Counted from the first letter of the stretch, positions 26,867-35,649 are shown. The stretch: DNA of 64,000 nucleotides from LMUY01 sp965199165 (GCA_965199165.1 OZ240681.1:1612001-1676000); one strand, 5' to 3'. Notes: a model not told the origin generated them from the letters alone. Program-made: numbers and translations.

Positions 26867-27289
26867 CGTCGTCGCTTGGGCAGCGGGCGCGGATGCCGGG
26901 CCACAGCCATCGCCCGTCTGGCTGACATTGATCAGCGGGGCGGCGCCGGTCCGCATCTGGTAGGTGACGGTTCGGCTGCAGGATGTCCGGCCGTCGCTGA
27001 AGCTGGACACCATGACCGTCGACCCTGGGCGGATATCGGCCGCCGGATCCGCCGCGGCCTGCACCGCCTGCATATCGACCATCATGCGGCGCAACATGGC
27101 ATCCTGTTCGGCAAAGAGGTCGGCCACGGGGAAGCCAACCTGGTCGGCCAGGATGGATGGCGTCGCCACCGGCACCAGGACGGCGACCGGCTGGCCGACC
27201 TGGTCATACAACACGAAATCCGCCGCGCGAACGGCAAGCGGAGCCGCGGTCAACCCGGCGCAGAGCCCGGCAATCATCAACGTCTTCAT
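26810..27289 (-). CDS. Small exported protein, probably 3'-truncated by the IS110 remnant
   Basis: A 159-residue protein with a signal peptide (MKTLMIAGLCAGLTAAPLAVRA) and an unknown mature domain with VLYDQVGQPVAVLVPVATP, AEQDAMLRRMMVDMQAVQAA and a cysteine pair (TSCSRTVTY, GDGCGPA). The last 20 residues, from about PLRLVTGATPV, are the reverse complement of the IS110 remnant and so are not original. No function can be assigned. It is divergent from the Tyr/Pro-rich secreted gene. Whether a stable product is made is uncertain. Confidence 0.6.
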   Translation of the reverse strand: MKTLMIAGLCAGLTAAPLAVRAADFVLYDQVGQPVAVLVPVATPSILADQVGFPVADLFAEQDAMLRRMMVDMQAVQAAADPAADIRPGSTVMVSSFSDGRTSCSRTVTYQMRTGAAPLINVSQTGDGCGPASAPAAQATTPLRLVTGATPVNVRRAAW

Positions 27290-27436
27290 GCGAACCCCCT
27301 AGTTCGAGAAACCACGCGGAACATGCTCACGCGCATCTTTCCCGTCCATCGATCGCGGAATGAAGCTTTTGTTATCCCAGACCGGCATCCCCGTGCCGGC
27401 AATGGCGTTGTGGACGATCATCGTGAGGAGGGTCCT

Positions 27437-27757
27437 ATGAAGACCGCGATCGTCTTGGCGGCTGCCGTCATCTTCGCCGCGCCCCTGGGGGCACGGGCAG
27501 CGAACGCCGACCATCCCTACCAGAACGTCGATCACAGCAACGATGCCGGCAACAACACCGGCGACTCGCAGGTGGATCGCCTGAACCAGGCGCAGTTGAA
27601 CTCCAACGGCGTGCCGGCATCCTCCTATCCTTCGAGGAGGTATGCATACACGCGACCACACGCTTACTATCCGCCATCTGCTTACCCGCCGGCCTATTAC
27701 AGCCCGGTGCCAGGCTATGCCCGGGCGCCGCAGGCCTATTACGGCCTCGGCTACTGA
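27437..27757 (+). CDS. Small exported Tyr/Pro-rich protein
   Basis: A 106-residue protein with a clear signal peptide (MKTAIVLAAAVIFAAPLGARA) and a mature part in two sections: an Asn/Asp-rich stretch (DHSNDAGNNTGDSQVDRLNQ) and a C-terminal region rich in tyrosine and proline (YYPPSAYPPAYYSPVPGY). A strong ribosome site GAGGAGG lies 7 bases before the ATG. No family is recognised. The low-complexity aromatic tail suggests an extended or surface-attached region. Its 3' end meets the ATP-grasp gene tail-to-tail. Confidence 0.72.
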   Translation: MKTAIVLAAAVIFAAPLGARAANADHPYQNVDHSNDAGNNTGDSQVDRLNQAQLNSNGVPASSYPSRRYAYTRPHAYYPPSAYPPAYYSPVPGYARAPQAYYGLGY

Positions 27758-27765
27758 CCGTGCCG

Positions 27766-28995
27766 CTACGCGGCCAGGGCGGTTTCCCGGTGGCCTTGGC
27801 CTGCGTGGCGGTGCAGCATCGACGCGAAGGCCGCAAAGACCTTGCGCATTTGCGGGGGCTTGTAGGGAAACAGGTCGAACGGGTCCATCGAGTGGATGAT
27901 GGCCTCGGCATCGGCCTCGAAGATCAGCAACCGTCCGTCGCGTGTCTCGGCGCAATCGATGGTGTAGTAGTCCAGGCCCACGCGGTCGTTCAGGACTTCG
28001 AACGCCTGCTGATGGCGCGCGGCGAATCCCTGGTCGAACTCGACCATCGCCCTCGCTTCCTCCAGCCGCTTGTCTTCGTTGCTGGTCATCCCCGCGTTCA
28101 AGTAGTGGATCATCCAACGGGACGACACACCCAGGTGGCATAGATAGGGCGCCCGGTCGATGAAGGCGATCCGATACTTGCGATAGAACCCGTCTGCACT
28201 GCGGTAGTCTTCGAACGCAGTGATGTAGTAGGCGGGCGCATCGACCAAATGCAGGTAGTCCTCGACCATGGCCGCATCGTTGGCCTTCATGAGGTTCGCG
28301 CCGGCATGCGAGCCGACCGGCCGGATGAGCACGGGATAGGACAACTCGGTCCCACCGAGCACCTGCTCGCGCGGGACCATCTTGCAGGGCGGGCTGCAGA
28401 TCTGGGGTGCGTCGGCCAGGCAGCCAGCCAACTCCGCCCGGGCGAGGCGACTGACCAGCACCGGGTCATTCAATACGGGGCGGGGCCAGTGCCGGAACAG
28501 TTCGGCGCGCCGCGCCAGGGCGGCCGGCGCGCCGATGTCGCCACCGCCGATATAGGCCACGTCGTGGTCCGGAACCACCGGTGGCAACGCGCCATCGCGG
28601 CGTAGATACAGCAGGTCCAGCCGGACGTTCAGCGATCGGGTGATGAAATCCAACGGTGTGTTGGTCATCAGGTCGCCCGGCTCCATGAGCGCGAGCAACC
28701 GGAGCGGATGCGGCGCGGTGGCGGAGTAGCCTCCTCTCACCCGGTAGGTCTGGCAACGCCCGAGCGCATCGCCCTGCAACGCCAATGCGTCGTCGCGTTG
28801 GAACGCCAGCTGCTGCATGGTTGAGCGGTCGAGAGCCTGGGCGGCGAGGTCGTCCGACGTCCTGGCCGGTCCGTCGATCAGGCCCAGCAACTGCTCGGCG
28901 GATTGGCCGGCAAAGGCGCGATGCGTGAGTTCGGCCGTGCCATAGATGAAGGGCGGGTCGACGTCGGTCGACAGCTCCGGCAAGCGATCCAGCAC
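27766..28995 (-). CDS. ATP-grasp (RimK/glutathione-synthetase-like) domain protein
   Basis: A 409-residue protein of unassigned specificity. The N-terminal half has a Rossmann-like region with VVPDHDVAYIGGGDIG; the C-terminal half resembles an ATP-grasp ligase: LSYPVLIRPVGSHAGANLMK supplies the nucleotide-binding lysine and glycine-rich loop, and YYTIDCAETRDGRLLIFEAD contains the acidic metal-binding strand. Ligases of this type join carboxylates to amines. No TPR repeats are evident although related proteins have them. No ligand or partner gene is obvious; convergent with a small secreted protein gene. Confidence 0.75.
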   Translation of the reverse strand: MLDRLPELSTDVDPPFIYGTAELTHRAFAGQSAEQLLGLIDGPARTSDDLAAQALDRSTMQQLAFQRDDALALQGDALGRCQTYRVRGGYSATAPHPLRLLALMEPGDLMTNTPLDFITRSLNVRLDLLYLRRDGALPPVVPDHDVAYIGGGDIGAPAALARRAELFRHWPRPVLNDPVLVSRLARAELAGCLADAPQICSPPCKMVPREQVLGGTELSYPVLIRPVGSHAGANLMKANDAAMVEDYLHLVDAPAYYITAFEDYRSADGFYRKYRIAFIDRAPYLCHLGVSSRWMIHYLNAGMTSNEDKRLEEARAMVEFDQGFAARHQQAFEVLNDRVGLDYYTIDCAETRDGRLLIFEADAEAIIHSMDPFDLFPYKPPQMRKVFAAFASMLHRHAGQGHRETALAA

Positions 28996-29055
28996 GGCTT
29001 CCTCCCAGCTTGGTCGGTCGAAGCTGGCAGGGAAAGCTTACGGAACGCTGAATAT

Positions 29056-29093
29056 CGTCCCTCTCCCGCTTCCCACGGGGCGGGAGAGGGACG
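29056..29093. repeat. Compact variant of palindromic repeat family A
   Basis: A perfect 13-bp pair CGTCCCTCTCCCG (29056-29068) and CGGGAGAGGGACG (29081-29093) with a 12-base loop. It follows the yidB-like gene on the minus strand and precedes the ATP-grasp gene, so it may act as a stop between them; there is no U-run. Confidence 0.65.
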
Positions 29094-29099
29094 AGATCG

Positions 29100-29531
29100 T
29101 CAGACGGACATGGTTCCTTCGTCGGGCAGGCGCCCATCCGGGGTCATCGCGTGCACGGCATTGGGCAGATGCTGCGAAAGCTGCGACAGGAAATCCTGCG
29201 GCGCCATGCCGGCTTGTCCAGCCATGCTCTGCACCTGGTCGTCACCGAACGCAGTTTGCAGCTGCTGTGGCGACACCGGCTGGTTGGCGCCGTTGCCGAC
29301 CCAGGATTGCATCAGGTGTCCCATGCCCGCCTGTTCGAAGGTCGACATCAATCCGCCCAGGCCGCCGGCCATGCCGGGCATCCCCATCTGGCCCTGCTGC
29401 ATGCCCATCTGCCCCTGCTGCTGGGACTGGTTGTTGCCGGCAAGCATGTTCATCAGCACGCCTTGCATGCCGCCGCCAGCCGCGCCGCCGGCATTGCCCA
29501 TCAAGCCGCTGACGATGTCCAATAGGCCCAT
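29100..29531 (-). CDS. yidB: YidB-like DUF937 protein
   Basis: A 143-residue protein. The start MGLLDIVSGLMG and the C-terminal domain GMGHLMQSWVGNGANQPVSP with SQLQTAF-like and LSQLSQHLPNAV segments are the YidB signature. Between them lies a Gln/Met/Gly-rich insert that repeats QQGQMGM twice. Function of the family is unknown. A palindromic repeat lies just past the stop. Confidence 0.82.
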   Translation of the reverse strand: MGLLDIVSGLMGNAGGAAGGGMQGVLMNMLAGNNQSQQQGQMGMQQGQMGMPGMAGGLGGLMSTFEQAGMGHLMQSWVGNGANQPVSPQQLQTAFGDDQVQSMAGQAGMAPQDFLSQLSQHLPNAVHAMTPDGRLPDEGTMSV

Positions 29532-29590
29532 TGTGCCGCCTCCTCACGTATGGGTTGATCACGCCCCGGCGACACGAGAGTTCCCGAGGC

Positions 29591-32089
29591 CTACTCGTTT
29601 CGCAGGTGAGGCGCCGGACGGGCGCGCAAGGCCGCGGCGGTGCCGGCGTAGCCGAAGCCCAGCATCAGGACGATGCAGCCGCCGACCGTGAGCGCCAGGA
29701 TGCCCGGCAGGAACGACCACGGCGCCTGCAGCAGGAAATGCACGACGCCCCAGCTCGCCAGCGTGCCGATGCCGGCGGCGATCACCCCCGCCGTGGCGCC
29801 GATGGCGCCGAACTCCATCAGCCAGGCGGTTCGGATTTGGGCCCGCGTGGCGCCCAGCGTCTTCAGCACCACCGCCTCCGCCACCCGTCGCCGCTGCCCG
29901 GCGGCCACCGCGCCGGCCAGCACCAGCGCGCCGGAAGCCAGCGTGACGGAGCCGGTCGCCGCCAGCGCCGTCGCCAGCTTGCCCACCAGGTCGGCCACGG
30001 ATTGCAGGATGTCCGCCACCCGGATGCCCGTGACGTTGGGCAACGCGTCGCTGACGGCGCGCAGCAGCGGGGCGTCCTCCGCCGCGGGCTCCCGCACGGT
30101 GGCGATATGCATGTGCGGCGCGTGCTCCAGCAGGCCGGGCGAGGCGACCAGGACGAAGTTGATGGCGAGCTGGCGCCACTGGATCGCCCGCAGGTTGGCG
30201 ACCTTCAGGTCCAGGTCGCGGCCCAGCACGTTCACCCGGATGCTGTCGCCCACGCCCACGCCCCAGCCCGCCGCCACCTGGGCGTCCAGCGAGACCAGCG
30301 GCGGGCCCCCGTAGTCCGCCGGCCACCACTGCCCGGCCACCACGACCGAGCCCTGCGGCACCGCCGCCGAGTAGGTGAGGCCGCGGTCGCCGCGCAGCGC
30401 CCACTCGCTGCCGGGCGCCACGTGCACCTGGTCGACCGGCACGCCCTTCAGCGAGACGATGCGGGCGCGCATGCTCGGCACCTGGTGCAGGTCGGCCGTG
30501 CCGGGGATGCCGTGCACGACCTGCTCGAACTTGGCCAGCTGCTCGTTCTGGATGTCGATGAAGAAGAAGGAGGGCGCGGCCTCCGGCAGTTCGCCGAGGA
30601 TCTGCTGGCGGATGTTGCCCTGGATCAGCGCCACCGCGGCCAGCGTCGCCAGCCCGAGCCCGAGCGCCACCAGCAGCAGCGGCGCCGGGCTCGCCGGGCG
30701 GTGCAGGTTGGCGATCCCCAGCCGCAGCGAGACGGAGCGGCGCGGCCGCACCCGGCGCGCCACCGCCATCAGCACGGCGCCGCCGCCGCGGAACAGCAGT
30801 AGCGTCACGGCCGCGCTGCCGCAGAACCAGACGGCGAACCACCGGTCGGCGGCGGTTCCGACGATGATGCCCACCAGCAGCGCGACCAGGGCCGCGTTCG
30901 CCAGCCACACCGGTGCCGGCACGCCGCGGCCCGTGGGCATCAGCGCGTCCCGGAACAGGGCGGCGCCCGGGATTTGCGCCGCGCGCGCCAGCGGCCAGAG
31001 CGCGAACGCACCGGCGGTCAAGGCCCCGTATAGCGCGGCGAGCGCCAGCGGCCCGGGATAGAGGCCGACCGAGGCCGGGACCGGCAGCAGGTCGCCGAAC
31101 AAGACCAGGCCCCCCACCGGGATCGCGGCACCCGCCGCCACGCCGAGCAAGATGCCCGCAAGGCAGAGCAGGCCCACCTGGACCATGAACACCAGCAGGA
31201 TCAGCCCGCCGGATGCGCCCAGGCAACGCAGGGTGGCGACGGTGCGGGCCCGCGCCTCCATCCAGGCGCGCACGCCGGTGGCCACGCCGATCCCGCCCAC
31301 CAGCAGCGAGCAAAGCCCGACCAGGGTGAGGAACAGGCTCGTCTGGTCCACCGCCCGGTTGACGCCGGGTGCGGCCTGCGAGGTGTCGCGGATGCGCCAG
31401 CCGGCTCCGGGAAACGCCTCGCGGATCGCCGCTGCCGTAGCGGTGGCGTCCGTGCCGGGCGGCAGCAGGACGCGCCAGTCGTAGCTGAGCAGCGAGCCGG
31501 TCTGCACCAGGCCGGTGGCCGGCAGCGCGGTGTCGCGGATCATCACCCGCGGCCCGAGGATCGCCAGGCCGTTGGCGTGGTCCGGCTCGCTGGTCAGCGC
31601 GGCGCGCAGGGTGAACGACGCCTGACCGATCCGCACCGTGTCGCCGACGTGCAGATGCAGCCGGTCCAGCACCAGCGGGTCCGCAGCGACCCCGCCGTCC
31701 AGCGCGGTCGCGAGGGGGATCGCCGGGTCCAGCACGGCGTCCCCCACCAGCGGGTAGGCGGCGTCCACCGCCTTCAGCTCGATGAGCTGCCGGTCGCCGG
31801 ACGGCGCTGCCAGCAGCGAGCGCATCGTGACGATGGCGGACACCCGCCCGCCCCGTGCCAGCAGCCAGGTGCGCAGCGCCTCCGGCAAAGGCTGCGCCCC
31901 GCCGTCGATCGACAGGTCGCCCCCCAGCAGCGCCCGGCCGTTCTCGGCCAGGCCTTGGTCGACGGCGGCGCGCAGGCTGCCCACCGCGGCGATCGCCGCC
32001 ACGCCCAGCGCCAGGCAGGCCAGCACCACGCGGATGCCGCGCAAGCCGCCGCGCAGGTCGCGCAAGGCCAGGCGCCAGGCGAGGCTCAT
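29591..32089 (-). CDS. ybbP: ABC transporter permease of the FtsX/MacB-LolC class (YbbP-like)
   Basis: An 832-residue integral membrane protein with a first helix at VVLACLALGVAAIAAVGSL (20s-40s), a large periplasmic region, two FtsX membrane bundles (about 260-470 and 690-820) and a second periplasmic part. This doubled layout is that of YbbP, the permease of the YbbA-YbbP exporter. It is coupled to the ATPase gene by a 4-base overlap and divergent from tesA, the same order as ybbP-ybbA-tesA in E. coli. The exported substrate is not known. Confidence 0.87.
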   Translation of the reverse strand: MSLAWRLALRDLRGGLRGIRVVLACLALGVAAIAAVGSLRAAVDQGLAENGRALLGGDLSIDGGAQPLPEALRTWLLARGGRVSAIVTMRSLLAAPSGDRQLIELKAVDAAYPLVGDAVLDPAIPLATALDGGVAADPLVLDRLHLHVGDTVRIGQASFTLRAALTSEPDHANGLAILGPRVMIRDTALPATGLVQTGSLLSYDWRVLLPPGTDATATAAAIREAFPGAGWRIRDTSQAAPGVNRAVDQTSLFLTLVGLCSLLVGGIGVATGVRAWMEARARTVATLRCLGASGGLILLVFMVQVGLLCLAGILLGVAAGAAIPVGGLVLFGDLLPVPASVGLYPGPLALAALYGALTAGAFALWPLARAAQIPGAALFRDALMPTGRGVPAPVWLANAALVALLVGIIVGTAADRWFAVWFCGSAAVTLLLFRGGGAVLMAVARRVRPRRSVSLRLGIANLHRPASPAPLLLVALGLGLATLAAVALIQGNIRQQILGELPEAAPSFFFIDIQNEQLAKFEQVVHGIPGTADLHQVPSMRARIVSLKGVPVDQVHVAPGSEWALRGDRGLTYSAAVPQGSVVVAGQWWPADYGGPPLVSLDAQVAAGWGVGVGDSIRVNVLGRDLDLKVANLRAIQWRQLAINFVLVASPGLLEHAPHMHIATVREPAAEDAPLLRAVSDALPNVTGIRVADILQSVADLVGKLATALAATGSVTLASGALVLAGAVAAGQRRRVAEAVVLKTLGATRAQIRTAWLMEFGAIGATAGVIAAGIGTLASWGVVHFLLQAPWSFLPGILALTVGGCIVLMLGFGYAGTAAALRARPAPHLRNE

Positions 32090-32787
32090 GCCGGAACGGC
32101 CACGCAGCCGTCGGCGATCCGCACCTGGCGGTCGCAGCGCGCCGCCAGCGCCGCGTCGTGGGTGATCAGCAGCAGGGTCGTGCCGTGCTCCGCCTGCAGG
32201 CCGAACAGCAGGTCCATCACGCTGCGCCCGGTGGCGGCGTCGAGGTTGCCGGTCGGCTCGTCCGCCAGCAGCAGGCGCGGCGCCGGGGCGAAGGCGCGGG
32301 CCAGCGCCACGCGCTGCTGCTCGCCGCCCGACAGCTGCCCCGGCAGGTGCGTCAGCCGGTGCCCCAGCCCCACGGCGCGCAGGCTGGCGGCGGCCCGCGC
32401 GTCGGCATCGGCGCGGCCGGCCAGCTCCAGCGGGATGGACACGTTCTCCAGCGCCGTCATCGTCGGGATCAGGTGGAAGGCCTGGAACACGATGCCGACC
32501 GTGTCGCGGCGGAACCGGGCCAGCGCGTCCTCGCCCAGCGCCGTGAGGTCGTGGCCAGCCACCCGGACGCTGCCGCCGGTCGCCCGCTCCAGCCCGGCCA
32601 GCACCATCAGCAAGCTGGTCTTGCCGGAGCCGGAGGGGCCGACGATGCCCACCGCCTCCCCCGCGTCCACCTCCAGGTCGATCCCGGCCAGGATGTTGAC
32701 CGGCCCGGCCGCCGCAGGCACCGTCAGGCGGAGCTCGCGCACCTGGACGAGGGGTGCGGCGGCGGCAGGAGGCAGGATGGTGTCCAT
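32086..32787 (-). CDS. ybbA: ABC transporter ATP-binding protein (YbbA/LolD class)
   Basis: A 233-residue ATPase with Walker A GPSGSGKTS (about 50-58), Q-loop FQAFHLIP, signature LSGGEQQRVALARA, Walker B LLLADEPTGNLD and H-loop LITHD. It pairs with the YbbP-like permease encoded next. The start ATG at 32787 has GGAG 5-8 bases upstream. This ATG and the tesA ATG on the other strand share the palindrome CCATGG, so the two genes have no spacer between start codons. Confidence 0.9.
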   Translation of the reverse strand: MDTILPPAAAAPLVQVRELRLTVPAAAGPVNILAGIDLEVDAGEAVGIVGPSGSGKTSLLMVLAGLERATGGSVRVAGHDLTALGEDALARFRRDTVGIVFQAFHLIPTMTALENVSIPLELAGRADADARAAASLRAVGLGHRLTHLPGQLSGGEQQRVALARAFAPAPRLLLADEPTGNLDAATGRSVMDLLFGLQAEHGTTLLLITHDAALAARCDRQVRIADGCVAVPA

Positions 32788-33439
32788 GGCAACTCCATAT
32801 GGCCTTGGGCGCCGTTGGGCGAGGGTGGCGGTTGCGTTAAGTTTCCTCGCCATGCCCGGGTTGGCGCAGGCCCGCACGCTCAGATTGCTGGTGTTCGGCG
32901 ACTCCCTGGCGGCTGGTTACGGCCTGGCCGCGCCGGATGCGTTCCAGGCCCAGTTGGGGTCGGCGCTGAAGGCGGACGGGTTCGACGTGCTGATCCTGGA
33001 TGGCGGCGTGTCCGGCGACACCACCGCGGGCGGCCGCTCCCGCCTGGACTGGGCGCTGGCCGACAAGCCGGACGCGGTGCTGGTCGAACTCGGCGGCAAT
33101 GACGGGCTGCGCGGCACCGAACCTGCCGAGACGGAGGCCAACCTCCAAGCCATCCTGGACACGCTGGCGCGGCAGCACATCCCCAGCCTGCTGTCCGGCA
33201 TGGAGGCGCCGCCCAACCTCGGCGCGCCGTTCAGCGCCGAGTTCCGCGCCGTGTTCGCCCGGCTCGGCAAGCGGCCGGGCCTGCTGTACGACCCGTTCTT
33301 CCTGGCCGGCGTGGCGGGCGACCCGGCGCTGAACCAGGCGGACCACATCCACCCCAACCCGGCGGGGGTGAAGCTCGTGGTCGCCCACATCAAGCCGCTG
33401 GTCGAGGCGCTGCTGCGCGAGGTGCCGGGCGCGTCGTGA
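32786..33439 (+). CDS. tesA: Periplasmic SGNH hydrolase, acyl-CoA thioesterase I/arylesterase
   Basis: A 217-residue exported SGNH hydrolase with a signal peptide ending FLAMPGLAQA (n-region with RRWAR). The catalytic serine lies in VFGDSLAAGYG, the oxyanion Gly and Asn are in block II and GGNDGLRG, and the Asp/His pair is in DHIHPNPAG. It hydrolyses acyl thioesters, esters and lysophospholipids. The chosen start at 32786 has AGGAGG 12 bases upstream; ATG 32777 and GTG 32825 are alternatives. It overlaps thpR by four bases (GTGA). Confidence 0.9.
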   Translation: MATPYGLGRRWARVAVALSFLAMPGLAQARTLRLLVFGDSLAAGYGLAAPDAFQAQLGSALKADGFDVLILDGGVSGDTTAGGRSRLDWALADKPDAVLVELGGNDGLRGTEPAETEANLQAILDTLARQHIPSLLSGMEAPPNLGAPFSAEFRAVFARLGKRPGLLYDPFFLAGVAGDPALNQADHIHPNPAGVKLVVAHIKPLVEALLREVPGAS

Positions 33440-33969
33440 GGCTGTTCGTCGCCCTGGACCTGCCGCACCCGGCGCAGGAGCGGCTGGCCCGGCTGGCCAC
33501 CGGCCTGCCGGGCGCGCGCTGGCTGCCGCCCGAGAACTACCACCTGACGCTGCGCTTCCTGGGGGAGATGCCGGGCCACCGGGCGGAGGAGCTGGACGGC
33601 GCGCTGGCGGCGCTGCGCGGGCGAGGCTTCACCCTGCAGCTGAGCGGGGTCGGCGTGTTCGAGAAGGCCGGCCGGCCGCAGGCGCTGTGGGCCGGTGTCG
33701 AGCGCAACCCGCAGCTGGAGCATCTGCAGGCGAAGATCGAGACGGCGGTGCAGCGCGTCGGCTTCGAGCCGGAGCGCCGGCGGTTCGCCCCGCACGTGAC
33801 GGTGGCGCGGCTGGACAACGCGCCGCCGAACAAGCTGGCGGAATGGGTGCAGGCACACAATCTGCTGCGGGCCGAGCCGATCGCGGTGGAGCACTTCACG
33901 CTGTTCTCCTCCCGGCTGGGCAAGGACGGGGCGGTCTACACGCCGGAGGTGGAGTACGGGCTTGGCTGA
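33436..33969 (+). CDS. thpR: RNA 2',3'-cyclic phosphodiesterase
   Basis: A 177-residue 2H phosphoesterase. The two catalytic HxTx motifs are HLTL (about 36-39) and HVTV (about 120-123), in the usual 2'-5' RNA ligase-like fold. It opens RNA 2',3'-cyclic phosphates. GTG start at 33436 overlaps the tesA stop. The UDG-like gene starts inside its last codons. Confidence 0.9.
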   Translation: MRLFVALDLPHPAQERLARLATGLPGARWLPPENYHLTLRFLGEMPGHRAEELDGALAALRGRGFTLQLSGVGVFEKAGRPQALWAGVERNPQLEHLQAKIETAVQRVGFEPERRRFAPHVTVARLDNAPPNKLAEWVQAHNLLRAEPIAVEHFTLFSSRLGKDGAVYTPEVEYGLG

Positions 33970-34558
33970 CACGCTGGAGATCGCCGCCGCCGAGGCCCGC
34001 GCCTGCACCGCCTGTGCCGCCACCCTGCCGCTGGGGCCGCGGCCGATCCTGCGCGTGTCGACCACGGCGCGGCTGCTGATCGCCAGCCAGGCGCCTGGCA
34101 CCAAGGTGCATGCCAGCGGCACGCCCTGGACGGATGAGAGCGGCAAGCGGCTGCGTGGCTGGCTGGGGCTGACGCCGGAGGAATTCTACGACGGCGCCCG
34201 CGTGGCGATCCTGCCGATGGGGCTGTGCTATCCCGGCCGCCTGCCGAATGGCGGCGACGCCCCGCCCCGCCCGGAATGCGCCCGGCTGTGGCGGCCCCGC
34301 CTGCTCGGCCTGATGCCGCAGCTGCGGCTGACCCTGCTGGTCGGCAGCTACGCCCAGGTGGACGCGCTGGGCCGGGGTGCGATGACGGACCGGGTGCGCG
34401 CCTGGCGCGACCACCTGCCGCGCTACTTCCCGCTGCCGCATCCCTCCTGGCGGACGGGCGTGTGGGAAACGCGCAACCCGTGGTTCGTGACGGACGTGCT
34501 GCCGGCGCTGCGGGCGGAGGTGGCGAGCATCCTGGCCGCGCCCGAGCCGACGCCGTGA
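33962..34558 (+). CDS. Uracil-DNA glycosylase superfamily protein
   Basis: A 198-residue member of the UDG superfamily. A Cys-x2-Cys near the N-terminus (ACTACAATLPLG), the LLIASQAPGTKVHASGTPW loop, and SGKRLRGWLG are typical, with HPSWRTGVW near residue 160 as the DNA-intercalating region. It may remove a damaged base, but small relatives of this kind often lack shown activity. TTG start at 33962 overlaps thpR by eight bases. Confidence 0.78.
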   Translation: MADTLEIAAAEARACTACAATLPLGPRPILRVSTTARLLIASQAPGTKVHASGTPWTDESGKRLRGWLGLTPEEFYDGARVAILPMGLCYPGRLPNGGDAPPRPECARLWRPRLLGLMPQLRLTLLVGSYAQVDALGRGAMTDRVRAWRDHLPRYFPLPHPSWRTGVWETRNPWFVTDVLPALRAEVASILAAPEPTP

Positions 34559-34580
34559 GCGAAACCGGCCAGATGTGTCA

Positions 34581-34601
34581 AAGCCCTCTCCTTCTGGGAG
34601 A
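34581..34601. repeat. Half copy of palindromic repeat family A
   Basis: AAGCCCTCTCCTTCTGGGAG resembles one arm of the repeat at 16.4 kb. It lies between the UDG-like gene and the convergent M48 peptidase gene. Confidence 0.45.
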
Positions 34602-34638
34602 CGCACAGCCGGTGGCCGGGGGACGCCGGCGGGGCTGC

Positions 34639-35646
34639 CTAGATCGGCTGCGCGTCCGCGGCGTGGCACATCGCGCGGATCGCGCGCCACTCCGCCTGAC
34701 TGAACGCCGGGTTGCCGTCCGGGCCGGCCTTCGTCACGCGTTGCCGCTCGGCCGAAGCGGGATGGTCCGACAGGAAGCCCGGCAGTGCGGCGCCATGCTC
34801 GTTCTCCGCGAGGAAGCGGCCCAGCCCATCCGCCCGGAGCCCGGCCTGGCGCAGCGCGGACACGGCGAACGCGTCGGCACGCGCCTCCGCGGCCCGGCTG
34901 AAGGACAGGCTGGCAAGGTCGCCCGCCAGCCCGGCGGTGTCGAAACCGCCCCAGCCGAGCGCGGCCGCGGCCAGGTGCAGCCCGGTCGACCGCAAGACGC
35001 CCCGCAGGGCGTCCCGGTGCACGAGGTGCCCCATCTCGTGCGCGAGCACCCCCGCCAGCTCGTCGCCGTCCGCGACGCCCTGGATCATTCCGCGCGGCAG
35101 GAGGATGCGGTTGCCCGGCAAGGCGAACGCGTTGACCGTGCCGTCATCGGACACCACGATCCGCGCCGGAACAGGCCCGAGCCGCGCCAGCAGCCCGTCG
35201 AGCGCCGCCTGCCCGGCCGCGTCCACGCAGCGGCGGTGGCCGACCATGGCCGCCGACTCGGCAGCCCGGCCAAGCGCGCGGTCCCACGCCGCGGGGACCA
35301 GCGGCGCGAGCATGTCGGGCGCCGCGAGGACGAAGGCGGCCAGTAAGGCGAGGACGGCGAGGCAGCCGGCCAGCGCGGCCATCCAGCCGGGCTTGAAGCG
35401 GGCCGCCGGCAGCGCGGAGCGCAACGCCGCCAGCCCGGCCGGGTCGTCCACCACCAGGCGCGCCGGGTCGCGGCCGTGCCGGACGGTCGCGGCGCCGTCC
35501 GGGTCGATCACGACCCGCAGCCCGCGCAGCGCCCACCGGGCCAGCAAGGCCCCGTCCGGGCCGGTGATGCTGATTGCGCCACCCGTGACGGCGAGGCAGG
35601 CGGCGTATGCCTGGGCCTGCACCCCGTCGAAGAAGCGGGTCGCCAC
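34639..35646 (-). CDS. M48 family metalloprotease, membrane-bound
   Basis: A 335-residue zinc peptidase. A membrane helix spans about 88-110 (MAALAGCLAVLALLAAFVL), the zinc motif HEMGH is at 203-207, and the third ligand Glu lies in EARADAFAVSAL. The peptidase domain is thought to face the periplasm. GTG start at 35646. Its coding sequence begins 3 bases after the DUF898 gene ends; this M48/DUF898 pairing recurs in proteobacteria, so the two may act together at the membrane. Confidence 0.85.
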   Translation of the reverse strand: MATRFFDGVQAQAYAACLAVTGGAISITGPDGALLARWALRGLRVVIDPDGAATVRHGRDPARLVVDDPAGLAALRSALPAARFKPGWMAALAGCLAVLALLAAFVLAAPDMLAPLVPAAWDRALGRAAESAAMVGHRRCVDAAGQAALDGLLARLGPVPARIVVSDDGTVNAFALPGNRILLPRGMIQGVADGDELAGVLAHEMGHLVHRDALRGVLRSTGLHLAAAALGWGGFDTAGLAGDLASLSFSRAAEARADAFAVSALRQAGLRADGLGRFLAENEHGAALPGFLSDHPASAERQRVTKAGPDGNPAFSQAEWRAIRAMCHAADAQPI

Positions 35647-35649
35647 GCG

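Noticed and set aside
27437..28995. Graspetide-type RiPP cluster (ATP-grasp plus precursor)
   Set aside because: Genes are convergent, there is no known core motif in the small protein, and the latter has a Sec-type signal peptide; kept only as a low-weight idea.
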